Positions 1 through 12,173 of a stretch of 64,000 nt of DNA are shown here, piece after piece. The stretch spans positions 1,302,001 to 1,366,000 of the forward strand of contig JAJHTX010000009.1 in assembly GCA_032164295.1 (NCBI GenBank), given 5' to 3'. The position numbers and the translations under genes were made by a program. Positions within the stretch are counted from its first letter, which is position 1. Every line of letters begins with the position of its first letter. A model generated the notes under the pieces. It did not search any database, was not told where the DNA came from, and saw only the letters and a program-made list of their open reading frames with translations. The stretch comes from Inonotus obliquus. Taxonomy: Eukaryota > Basidiomycota > Agaricomycetes > Hymenochaetales > Hymenochaetaceae.

Positions 1-230
1 TAGCTGTATTCCTGCTGGCCCTCCGCTGCCCATTCCAACTTCACGCGTTCTGCACGCCTTGTGATGGCAATACGATGCTGCAGAGGCTAGCGGCTAATTT
101 GTTTTGGTCATCGTTCTGGCAAAGCTGTATGGTTATGATTGGGCTGAATGACTCAATCCTCCGCTTTTCAATTTTTCACCGTCGTAAACCAGCCTTGTGC
201 CTTGTCCCGCCGGTATAACCCTTCTCTCAC

Positions 231-552
231 CGCCAATGATAAAAGTTCTTCGAGACGTGTAATGTTCGGCGGTAAATTGGTTTCAAACTGATATGTTGAG
301 GAACATCGCATTCACCTTGGTTCGTATAGGACGGTCAGGCGGTGGTGCACGTCCTCCCATTGCATTGATTCTGACCCCTTTCCAGTTCCATTGTATGGGT
401 TGGTAATGACGTTGTGGATTGATAAACGGGACTGTCTGGCCTCCACCGCCACAGAACCCGATTAGATTAGATTGCATGTCGAGACCAAGACTCAAATATG
501 ATTGCGAGCGAGATTCATTGAGATTCAACGACCTCGGTTCCTGGATGTTCAC
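231..552 (-). CDS. Partial unknown gene, exons at left edge
   Basis: Two exon-like stretches read leftwards. The first runs from about 548, after an acceptor CAG, to about 330, where a donor GTGAAT follows an in-frame AAG. The second is 297-231, between acceptor CAG and donor GTGAGA, and reads as LPPNITRLEELLSLA. The peptide of the first is rich in Gly, Pro and Asn and has the segment FINPQRHYQPIQWNWKG. The intron between them would be only about 28 nt with these borders, too short, so the real donor is probably further upstream. I do not recognise the family. The gene continues beyond the left edge. Confidence 0.35.
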
Positions 553-3500
553 ACATAGTCACGCGAAAGGTGGTGAATAAAATATGGGTCACCCGTAAGT
601 ATTCGTTTATTCAAGTTTCTATTCTCTCCTCCAGCCAATGAATCGCTCACCATTTGCATCTAAGGCTGTCATTGCCGGATATTAGTTGGGTGCTCGAACT
701 GGAAAAGACAATAGGCATTCCACTACGCTGCCGTGCCACCATATCAGACCATTTCCCGTATTTGGTGTATCCTTTCACCTTCTCTTTGGACATGAAGCAA
801 AATCAATATTAGCGCAGGAACATCATCGCCCCACCCTTCCCCTCCAATCCCGAATCCCGAACACATTATCCAGGCTTAACTTGCTTGGAAGTGATGTACT
901 CGCTCGGATTCGGATTTTCGATTCACCGACGTCATCAATAAGTCATCTTGAGATGAGGGTGCCACCTTATCTTGCATCCGCATCCGATTCTGCAGCAACA
1001 GTATTGGAAGCAAACTGGTTTCATGTCGCAAAGTTACTGAACGACCATGTACTCATACACTACTCAGCCATAACAACATTGTTGTTTGATATTGATACAC
1101 AGATAAAGGTTAGTTCGTGTCGGCGACTGGAGGCCACCGATTCACCGAGGCACCAAAGTCCAATCCTTGTCCTTACTACTTCACGATGGTCAATGCTTAG
1201 ATCCACACACAAGACCACAAGACCGTGTTTACCAGACTGGACTATTCCTAACGTGGGTTTCACCATGTGCAACAGCACATGTTTCATATGATGACTAACA
1301 TTTATTTGTTCAGAGCTGGAGGCTCTTGATTCTCGACCTTCACATTTCGAGCTAAGGGACAATTACTAGACTCCAAAATCTAGAACATGGTTGCAGTTAC
1401 AAGTCAGTAACAATATCATTGCAAGCTTCGAGAAAGATCCAATACTCCAATACACCACTGACTCATTCAACTTCTCAACTTTGGTTAAGTCGTCAAGACT
1501 TTACACACAAAAGCCAACACAATTTTGGACTTATACTTATATATATGAGAACATTCCAGCCAAGGACTCAGGACACGTATTCAAGACGCAAGAAGCAACC
1601 AAGAAACGCAAACGAATGAAAAGTAAGAACAGACAGACAGACGGATACGAATACGAAATACAACCGAACAAAAGTCTAAGCACTACGATGCTACAGCAGT
1701 AAAACTGGGAAAGAAAGGGGATGACACCCGATAAAGGAAAGAGGAAAGGTAAAGTGTCGTAGGATCACAGGGGATCGTTGAGTTCCGCTCCAATATCTAT
1801 GTCCATATCCGTCCCCGTAGTAGGGAGCTAGTAGGAGACCGTGGCCGTGGCGTGGACCACAGAAACGTCTAGTCGACGGTCGTGCCTACTTGATGACTCG
1901 AACGAGCTAGTAGAGCATGGAGGCGTAGATTGGCTATGTTAGATGAACTCTATGACTCGACTCGGAACTCTATTCCTTTGTATGCAGATGCACACAGCAT
2001 AAAGCATGCAAAGAATGTCATCGAGATAACTTCCTTCGTAATCATTTAGAAACAGATTCTTATTCTTAGAGAGAGAGGGACTCGGAGTAAGAGTAAGAGA
2101 GAAATTGACAAAAGTGGGAAACAAAACTCCTTATTTGTTCTTCTTTTCATTCCGTCTATCAAGCCTATACATACATATATTCATAAATACACTATTTCTC
2201 GTTCATTCCGCATTCCGCATTCCGCATTCCGTTCCGTTGCTTCTGTATGTACATTCCTACATTCCTTCCTTCCTTCTGTCGTGTCGAAGGTCGAATCTCT
2301 TCATTTTCTCACATCCCCAAGAACCAGAACCGTACCATCCATGATTCAAGAAGATATGAGATGAGAAGCCTAGGACAGGACAGGACAGGACAGGACAGGA
2401 CAGGATAGGACAGGAACTTATAACTTATGAGAGGATGGGAGACAAAAGACAAAAGACAAAAGACAAAAGACAAAAGACGAGAGAAGAGGGAAAGCTCGTA
2501 TCGGAACCACTGACAAGAAAGGGAAACCTGAACACATCACAATGCACAATCAATGCACAATGCACAATGTACAATGTACAATGACCAATCATGTACAATG
2601 CAACACATATGATGTACGACGAACAATAAGCCAAACGAACGAAGAACGACTCAAGAACGAAGAACACAGATCCGAGTCTGACAAATCAAATCACGATTTG
2701 GTTATGTAAGCGGAAACCATACCCATACCAGCTCCAGACTAAAATGAATTTGGAAATTTGGCAACATCAAAACACAAGTAAATTGTTTTTGATTCGAACT
2801 CGAGTGATATGTGCAATGGACGGAGAGAAGAGGAGAGGACAAGGTGTAACTGAACTGATGTAACTGATACGATACGATACGATACGATATGGTGCGATTC
2901 GAGTTGATAGAAAAGATACGATAGAAAAGATATGACCCTACAATATAGACGCGTGGAGAAGTGGATTCCGTCCCACCATACCAATACGAGCAAGTAGGGT
3001 AGGGGTGGTGAGTCTCCACGAAGGAGTGGCAAGACTGAGTGAGAACTACAATCAAATGCTAAAGAACAGCGACCATGAGAAACGACAACGACAGAAAAAG
3101 TGAAGAGACTTCAAATAATGTAAAACCACGACATAAACCGTTTACATAACGTTTGACACAATACGTAGAAATAATCTGGGTAAGAGAAAAGAGAAAAAAG
3201 GAAAGAGTCGCATTGTCGCATTAAGAAACTAACGTACGTACGAGCAAGGCAACAAAAGAGTTAGATAGAAAGAAGGGGAGAAAAAATGAAATAAAAAATA
3301 TATCCCATAACTATCCCATAAGCTATCCCATATCATCAGCAACAAACAAATTCAGATTCATTCCTTCCTCCGGCAAAAGGTAAACCGGGAATCAACAACA
3401 ACAGCGACGGCGACGACGGCGACGACGGCGACAACGGCGACAACGGCAGTACAACGACAATGAGGACAACGGCGGGACGACGACATCAACGTTCGAGAGA

Positions 3501-3988
3501 TGTTCGAAATTCGATTGGGCGTTCAAACGACAAATCGGACTCGGAATCAGAAACGGAATCGAGATCAATATATCCTTTCCTCGAATTGCATCGGAAAGCG
3601 CAAACGATGGAACAAATACCATGGCCATGAAGAAACGTGTATAACGAGAAAAGGAACCGGGAAACCGATGAACGAGAACCGCACGACGAGCAGTATATAT
3701 AGAGAGTGGATTATTCGAGTCGAATCGACCATTTCATGAGGCAGGTAATGAGGAGAGGCTTTGAAAGATCCGTATAGATGTATAAATATGTTTAAAGTTG
3801 ATGAGCGACTAAGAGAGAAGAAGAAAGTCAGCGCCAACTCTACGTAATAACGAAAATTGAGGTGTTCCGGTAGAAGAAGGGGGGAGGGGAAAGAGAAGAG
3901 AAAGAGAAATAAACTCACTAACAGCAAATGACACAAGCAATAAAACAGCAAGAAAATCAAACACCAGTACAACAGCCGACAGCCGACA
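553..3988. other. Gene-free, microsatellite-rich intergenic stretch
   Basis: No reading frame here looks like a conserved protein. The stretch is rich in short tandem repeats: ACAGG units at about 2372-2414, GACAAAA units at 2441-2478, GATAC units at about 2866-2890 and CGACGG/CGACAA units at about 3404-3446. It lies downstream of the zinc-finger gene and probably holds its 3' flank. Confidence 0.6.
2372..2478. repeat. Adjacent ACAGG and GACAAAA microsatellites
   Basis: ACAGG is repeated about eight times at 2372-2414, with one degenerate copy. After a 26-bp gap GACAAAA is repeated five times at 2441-2478. Both are simple tandem repeats visible directly in the sequence. Confidence 0.9.
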
Positions 3989-6900
3989 TCAAATCGTCAA
4001 CTTCTTCAAAGCCTGAGTAGCAGCAACAAATCCACCACTATTCCACACCTTATCCTCATTCCGTTCAAGACTCCAAATACTACTCCCTCCAGAAAGCGTA
4101 AGACTCGACGCCGAACCCATCGAAGAACCCGAACTCGCTCCAAGCGGGTGAGCGTAAAACGTAGCAGCAGCGCCAGCCCCTCCGGCGCCAGCATTGGCAG
4201 AAGGAGGAGGAGGAGGATAATTCCTACCACTTCCTATTACACCAACTGATTTCAAGGCGTTAAAATTCTGATTCTCGTATTCCTCGTTTGGTAAATCCGC
4301 GCTTGCTGATGAAGCTGGTGAAAGTGATGCTGGTGAACGTGTACCATTCCGCGAAACCGGAAGCGCAGTCGCAAAAGAACGTTGGGGGGCGTTACCCATT
4401 GGTTGGACTTCGCGATTAATGAACGAGGGAAGGAAAGGTCCTGTATAAGATGGTGAAGCGGAGGCGGTTTGAGGAGAAACGTGATCGTGACTGAGCGCGA
4501 GCGGACTCGAAATAGATGGCGGAGGGCGCATCACGGCTGGTGAAGGGGGCGTCTGGTAAACGATATTACCTTCCCCGTATGACTCGCCTAAAATCGATTG
4601 CACACGTCGAGCAGACGCAGGTTGACTGATCCCTCCATTGCTGCGCAAGTTCGTCACAGATGTGGATATCGAAAGAGGGGGTATAGGTGTCCTCCGTGCA
4701 GGAAGAGCAACGGGCACAGACGGAACTTGACTGCGGTGAGAAGACGTCGCCACGTTGTTAAAGGGATAATTAGGAAGTGAAGACAATGCAATCGCGTTAG
4801 AAGCAGTCGAAGTATATTGATTCGAAGCATTTGAGACCGGAATTTGAGAAGTCCCGTCTTGGCTCTGCGCCCGACCTGGGAATCTCTGGGTAGCAGCAGC
4901 GTGAGCCTGCTGACCATTTGTGATCTGCGGGTGAGTTTGTCCATAAACCGCAGCTAGAAGCGCCAAACGCTCTGCGTGCATTGACATCGAAACTGAGTCA
5001 CCATTGCCTTCCGCATCTATGAAAAGCATTAGTGAGTCAATGTGGAATAGGAGGTGAAGAGGTGAAAGGGCGAAGACAGATTGCCGCCAGAAGAAGACAA
5101 GAACACTTACAGGGGAAGCACATTTGGCACACTTTCCTACGTCTCCAATTAAGATGCTGACACTTTTGGCAAGTCCAGTCGCCTGGCTGGCGTTCGATGG
5201 GACCTTTGTTTCCCGTGTTCAAAATCGGTGGATGCTATGAGTTGAAAACTGTGAGTGACTCTGCGATTGATGTGAAGATCCAGGAACGTACAGGTCCACT
5301 GGCGAGAGTTGCGGGTCGGATCTGTCCAGGGTCGGGGAAGGGTTCGTTGTCGGGCCAAAACATCACACAAGGGGCGAGTGAGAGTGGATCAGGCGAGATA
5401 TTCTGCACCTTCCCTCCAACAGCAAACGCACGTCCACTCGGCGTCAATAGAGAGTGCGTTTGCGATGGAGGCTGTAATTGCGCCTTCATTAAGAGCTCTT
5501 GTTGCTGCCTCTCCTGCGATACGCCTTGCGACTGCATATTTAAAACATTCGAGAATCGCGGTGAGGTGACTCTCGTAGACGAGTGGCTGGTCGAAGAACC
5601 ATAAACATTCGGTATTCCACTCGAGCAACTGGGCGTATTCGATGTCAAGCCATTACCAAGTAGAGTGAGGCTTGAAGGGCGCGGCGATGAGCATTGAATG
5701 CACGTAACGTTTCGACTATGACGAGCAGAGCAAGCCGGAGAGGGCATAACATAAATGTCAGCGACTGCCATACAAATTTGAGATGGATGGGGGTAACGGG
5801 TAAAGAAGGCAAGAGAAGAAGGGGGAGCGAAACAGTCCACCCATCTCGCGGGGTGGCTTATAAACGAGGCATGACGAAGAAAAAAAGGCTCACCCGAAAT
5901 TATGAGCCGCGCAGACAGGGACAGCACAGCTATAGAATGAACGAAGAAAGCCATATGAAATCAGCAATCCTCATAGGGCGGAAAGGAGAAACGGGTAAGA
6001 ATTAAACGCCAGAGAGACTGCGAATCGGCGTCTTCGGCTCTCGGCTCTTGATGACGCCCAAGTTTTTCAAGACATGTTCGGCTATCTACCTCAACTCGGA
6101 AGATCACGGCATGCAAGGCTGTGTGGACCGAGCCGCGGCAGTCAAATTGCCCACGACACTTCCCTGATCCGATCGGGCCAGCCCTGAAATGGGAATGAGC
6201 CCGGCCCGATCGCCGATGAAATCTCAGGTCCTAATTCATGACCCGGAATTTATTCACCAAGGGCGGCATCGGTTGCGATACTGAATCATTCGCATTCGCT
6301 GCGCTCCGACTCATGTCTCCATGTCTCATCCCGTCCGCAGGCGCAGGATTGACCATACGTAATTCGCCGATCAACGCGGCGAAAGGAAAGTGGAGGGAGG
6401 AAGGAAGGAAAATAGACAGAAAGACTCACATCCAATCACCATGGCGGAATCCCGTACGTTTCGGTACGTTGGTCGACAAACCGAAATGGCACGCTTGCAT
6501 CGCTTGTAACATTTCAAGGCCACCACGAATAGGCTGTTCACGAACCGCTGAGGCCATTCCTGTCGTGGTTTTGGAGCCACCGAGGGCTTGAGCGTGATTA
6601 TAACCGTAACCGAAGCCAAGTCCGTGACCAAAGTCCAATTCCTCCCGTGCATCAGGAAAGAAGAGTTCCGCTTCCGTCTCTGCATCAGTCACATTCGTCG
6701 AGGTCGGAGATGGAGGGTAGCGCATGAGAGTTTGCAATCCCATCACTGCGGATTGAGTCGAAATAGTTGAGTTCTGTGAAGGAAAAGTTAAGGGGCGTCA
6801 GCAATGAGATCCTTCTACGCATGGTTTTTATCATAAGAAGAGTAGAGCGCCAGTTAGCCGTAAGCCGCCGCCGCACGGTCCGTCCACCGTCTTCCACCAC

Positions 6901-9162
6901 GTTCCACTTCTTTCATATCTGGCTTTCAGAAGAAAAGAAGCCACCTCCACGACAACTCAATCCACAGCCTCCGAATCCTTGCTCGAATCTACTCCGGCCA
7001 AATACAACTAGTCGGAAAGCGCCATTTCTCAGTGGTTCAAACGGGAAACCAAGGAGAAGAAGTTGATGGCGCGATGCCGCGCTAGATGTACTAATCATGC
7101 TTCTGGCTGTGTCAAGGGAGTTATTGCGATGTATCTGTATACTCGTCCCGAGGACGCCATAGGCGATCGTGTACTACAGCGTGGCACCGCTCATCATCGT
7201 GCCCATCACTCTCAAAAGGCGACAATGTATGAAAGGGACTTCTCGGGTCCGCGTTCCCGCACAAAGCCGACATTCAACCATCCATGGCGTTAAAGGACCA
7301 CATGGGCAAAATGTTCCCAACAAAAATGGACATGAAAGACAACAGATCAAAGCGTCACCCACCATCTCAACATTGCCAGACGTCCTAGGAGTGAAAGCTT
7401 GGAGTTTCGAGAATGGCTCGAGTTCCGACTCCAGAGCCGGTATGACGCTGACCGAGCTGCATCCGACTCCCGAGCCGTACCCAAGAGATAGTGCGGCACA
7501 AGCCTAATCGAAGATTCCTTTCATCAGCAAATCATACCACGATAGGAGTCAACAGAAGCGGGAGGAATTAGATAACAAGGTGAAGGTGCGGGATTCGGTA
7601 TATAAATCAATGCGTTGCCACATGCGACTCGAAGAAGTTTAAAGAAGCCCGATTAGGCGGCTCCGGTCGCACAAGCTACGCCCGACCAAAGAGATTCTCC
7701 ATCCATGCCGATCGGGCTCGGATGGCTAAATTCTGGACAACCCGACTGAACGGTGCGACAGAACAACCCGAATAATGGCCATTCCATTTCCCCTCGGCAC
7801 AAACAAACGGACAACTCGAATGTTTGAATACCACAGGTTACATTCCTAGAGCTTCCGGCGCTCCTCGGGATGAACAGAAGGAGAGAAAGAAGGGAAAAAA
7901 TAACACTAAAGAAAAAGTGAACGCACCTCCTCGTGACTGGCGAAAACGGCCCAAACGGGGCGATCACCATCCTGCTCGACAGAATTGGCGCGAAGAGTCC
8001 ACATCCTCACCGGCGTAGGCCGATTGATGCCGTCCAAAGCACTTCCACCAGACGGCTGCAGGACGAATAGAGGAAAGAGGGATGCAACCGCGCGTGCTGA
8101 AGCGTCGGACGAAGCGGGAAAACCACTCAACTATCCTCATGAAGTTTATATTGAGTGAGGAAATTGAGTGGAAAAAAGGGAAAAAGAAAAGTGACGTTCC
8201 GCGCCACAATATATTCCGAAGGAAGCAATTGCGCATACACGGATGCAAAAAGAAAAGCGAGATCCAAACGGAAACGGAGTGGGGTGGCGGTTGAATTAGG
8301 GGTAAATGGGAAGCGCGGATCCCGTGTCGTTCAACATCGGCATCACCACCGTGCCAGACAAAGTTATTGAAGCGCACAAACCGCGAGGCAAGGTCAAATC
8401 GGAAAGAGTGTCGCCCACCACATTCGCGCCATACAGAAAATAGGCCATCGTTGATGTGCGGAGGCATGAGTCGCACAATTGATAACAGCGGTCGTGTGAG
8501 TTATTAGCGCGAGAAAATATTCGTTGGTGATTCATTATTGAATAGTCGTCAAGCGCGTCGAGTCGTTTTCGCGTCGATATCAAAGATTCGCATGGGGTTG
8601 GGCGGGTACGCGTCCAGTGGAGTAAGGACAATATGACAAGAATAGAGGAAACAAAGATGGAAGAACAACTGGTCAGTAAAGGAATCTCTTTTACTAGCGG
8701 AGAAGTGGGTAGGACGGAGATGAAGGTGGGAGAATAAGGACTTACGCGTACGACGCGACTTTTGGAGGCACGAAAAGACTCGAATTGATCAGATTCGCAA
8801 GACGGAAGCACTAAACACGACGCATCGGGAGTCATTGGCATACACTGCCGTAACATATGCGCTCGAGACTGGTTGCTGGTGAACGGAGGAGCAAAAGGTG
8901 AAAATGTGCGGGTAGTAAACGGAGCGAAGGGCACCGCGGGATTGCCAAGAGCAAGCATGTTTACAAGAGGACTGGAGAACGCGGAGGAAGAAGCAGATGT
9001 GGAAGACTGAGAAAGCGAAGGGGCTGGTGAGGGAGCTGGGGTTGGCAAGGAATGGGAGCGCAGGTTGGCGCGAGTGTTGGGATTGAGGGACGAGGCGTGC
9101 TTGGATGCACATTGCTCGTCGAGGTTTTTGTTAGGACGAGGGTGCTGGAGAGCGCTGATCAT
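3989..9162 (-). CDS. RanBP2-type zinc finger protein (two fingers, Nrp1-like)
   Basis: Resolved exons, read leftwards: 9162-8746 (start, Ser/Pro-rich), 8130-7927, 7503-7363, 6773-6430, 5929-5894, 5715-5292, 5234-5111 and 5016-3989 (stop). From 6773 on all phases fit. Finger 1 is GDWIC, four residues, C, AAHNF, then RNVTCIQC. It is assembled from three exons, the middle one a 36-nt microexon. Finger 2, GDWTCQKCQHLNW to VCQMC, fits the W-x-C-x2-C-x3-N-x6-C-x2-C pattern exactly. Proteins with paired RanBP2 fingers bind single-stranded RNA; yeast Nrp1, with an RRM plus two such fingers, is the closest architecture known to me. I could not confirm an RRM: the exons between 8746 and 8130 and any exon between 7362 and 6774 are unresolved. 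The C-terminal exon is a low-complexity Ser/Ala/Pro tail of about 340 residues. Confidence 0.8.
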
Positions 9163-10370
9163 TGTCTTCTACGATGGCTCCTGTTCTGTCCTTTCTGTCT
9201 GTCTGTTGTGACGGAGGCGGGGAGGGGGTAAAATCGAGAAGTCTGTTGGTTGGAAGCGTTAACGGAAGGAGAAGATGGATAATAATAATAAGTTATGCAA
9301 ATACAAGGAAGGACGATTGAATGAATGCACTTGGGGCGTGAAGAAGAACAGCTCGAGTACTTGTACCACCTCCATGTTTGATGACCAGCACCGTTCCCCG
9401 GATCACGTACCCTTTCCGTCCTCGTCAACAACCCCGCAAGGGGTAAGTGACCAGTAGTGACCCAAAGGGAACTCGCTTGGAAATAGATGAAAACTCTGAA
9501 AAGCATCCATCATCATCATCATGATCGCCGCTGTCCCGCACGATGCCCGACCCTTCTGTCAACCCATCACGTGCGCTCGATTGTCCTCTGTCTCTTCGGG
9601 TCATATGGGCGCTGTTGCTTTCTCTCCTCCCTCGGTGATAATGCGGGTTCTCTCTGGTAGCGCCTGCCAATAATACGCGCTCGTTATTCCGCCGCTAGCG
9701 TGTGAGGAAAGAAATCAATGCATTAATCCCAGTCTATCATCCCCATCTCGGGTATCTACCCAAAAACGCACCAAATGCAAAGACATCGAACCGCATCCCA
9801 ACCAAGCAGATTTCCTACCCAGATTCTGCAGCCTCCTCGTATTCGACCATCTTGACGAGAACAGAGCCATGATGAGAGATTATTTGATCGTACCGTACCG
9901 AACACACCTCCTTTTGGACGCTCCGCGACACGTGTTCGCGACAAAGGATCTAAATCATGTGACTTCACGTTGCTTACCCGAGCACGTGTTTCTCAAACCC
10001 AGATCTGTTGCTGATCGTCGATCTTTTCGTAAGTACCTCCAAGCCATACCGTAGAGTAAGACGGAGGGCGTTATGCACAGCCCGTTGCTTCCGTATTCCT
10101 CCGACTCTCATCTCTATGAACGAATCAGATAAATTGTGGTACTTTTATACACACCAAGAGATTTGATTTATCTCGAATCGTCTGATCATATCATCACTGC
10201 GAGTACGTTTTGAGAAAGTTCTTCTAGTTTTTCACGAACAGTTCATACGTTTCAAACAGTTCTTTCACTTTCCATTCTCATTAATCCTCGATTAACTGAG
10301 ATTGAGATTGAGATTGGGGAGGGGAACGTCTTAGTACTAGTCATGGGTATGGATTATCCTTCAGATTTAC

Positions 10371-10418
10371 CGTTTTTCGTTTTTCGTTTTTCGTTTTTCG
10401 TTTTTCGTTTTTCGTTTT
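10371..10418. repeat. CGTTTTT tandem repeat
   Basis: About seven head-to-tail copies of a 7-bp unit, CGTTTTT, are readable directly. Confidence 0.9.
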
Positions 10419-11674
10419 GTTTTACCGTTTCACCATCTTGTGAAACTCCCGAATTATAAAACATGTTTTGCAAAGGTTGGGGATATCGATTCGGGTGCGA
10501 TTTTCGAAATGTAAAAAAGTCTATCTATCGTCTATCGTCAAAATTATTGACATAATTCATAATTCCAATTCCGCTCTACTACCTTCTACTATAGTACTGC
10601 TTAGCTCTCGGAATCTTGGAATCTTGGATCTTGGAATCTTCTCACCACCCCCTCCTAAGTCCTACACCCTACACGAGTTAATTCCGAGCCCGACGCCGAC
10701 GCCGAGTCAAATGCCGACAATTTACATAAAGCCTTCCTCTTCCTCTTCCTTTTGTCCACTTCCAACCCGTGGTTTTCGGTCATTCAAGGTCAAGGCCAAG
10801 GTCAAGGTCAGTTTACTCGATTCAACTCGATTTGATTCGATTCGATTTGATAATGTATCATCGATCGATTAATCAATCAATATTCAGTATTAGTATTCAT
10901 TCAAAATGTTGTGTCTGGGTTGAATAGGCGACAGGTAATAAGAAGGTACCGACTACTGAATGAATGGATGAATGAAGGTAATACCCACGACGCTGCGACC
11001 CGTACTACAATGTACACTGTAGTATCTCACGGCTCAGTCCTCATCTCTAGTGCCATTCATGCAATGCAATGCTTACTCGCCTCAGGCTCGCTCGCTCGCT
11101 CACTCGAAGTTCCGACCGATTGTATCCGTTCGGCTTGGACTTAGGACATAGGACATAGGACACAGGACACAGACATAGGAAGACATAGGACAACAGAATG
11201 CAGGTCAACAGGACAACAGAACGCAGGAAGACACGGAGAGGAGAGAAAGATGCTATAGCGATGGCGATACACCCACTTCTTCCTTCTTCCTTCTTCCTTC
11301 TTACTTCAATGCTTGGCAAAGCTAATTGGACGGACGGGAACTAATTAATTCTGAGGAACATTTTTGTTTTGTAACATCTTTTTCAATGCATATGTGTTTT
11401 GGGAAATGTCGTTTACCCAATGCTCAATGCTTCAATGCTTCAATCATCTCCACCATTCATCCTCTAGATCTGATCGACATCTTTTCCTCTCCGTTCAGAA
11501 AATCCAGAAGTAGTACTCTCGAGTCTCGACTCGGCCCTCGACCTGACACGATTCGCGATTCAGAAACGCACTAGGATCGTAGGAAATCACGGAAATCACA
11601 CGAAACGAAATCAAACGAAACGAAACACATATCCGGGATCCCTGGACGTTCTCCCCGACGGAGGCGGAGACTAA

Positions 11675-12173
11675 GAGCCCGTTCGGCTGCACTTCCGGAT
11701 CAGATCATGATCTGACTCTACCACAATCTGACCATTTGCGAGATTATGGTAGAGGTCGTGGGAGTTTTCAATGAGATTTTTCTCATGGCCAACCTCAAAA
11801 ACCCTCACTTTTGCTGAGGAGGCATAGCACTACATTGCAACCATGAGAAAGTTAGGTTTTTACCACCAGACGATAGGCCCCAATGAGTAGATTATTTTTG
11901 ACATTTTTACTGTATTTTTTTGTGGTTGAGTTGTGATGGGTGGATGAGATACTGGAATGAGGTTGGGATTTTCAGATTGAGATACAGGTCAGACCTGTAT
12001 CTCAATCTGAGTCCAAAAAAGGGAAAAATCGCAACCGGACTCGGTTGTGTTTAGTCCGGCAAAGTGCAGCCGAACAGCTACCTCTACCGCATCCGCAAAT
12101 CATGATCCAACGGGATCATGATCTCGTTTTTTCGCGGGGATGACCGGATCTTGAAATGCAGCCGAACGGGCTC
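11675..12173. mobile_element. PIF/Harbinger-type MITE, 499 bp, TSD TAA
   Basis: The ends are perfect inverted repeats over 17 bases (left end GAGCCCGTTCGGCTGCA). They are flanked by the trinucleotide TAA at 11672-11674 and 12174-12176. A 3-bp TAA/TTA target duplication is the mark of the PIF/Harbinger superfamily. There is no coding capacity, so it is nonautonomous. Two oddities lie inside: a 19-bp perfect inverted repeat with a 1-nt spacer (11972-11990 and 11992-12010), and a second copy of the terminal motif (TGCAGCCGAAC) near 12065. Confidence 0.85.

Noticed and set aside
686..1291. 201-codon plus-strand frame in the left intergenic region
   Set aside because: It starts with a non-ATG codon, shows no domain or splice context, and has random-looking composition.
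7169..7507. Plus-strand frames over 7063-7507
   Set aside because: They overlap the minus-strand exon 7503-7363, whose phase and borders fit the zinc-finger gene.
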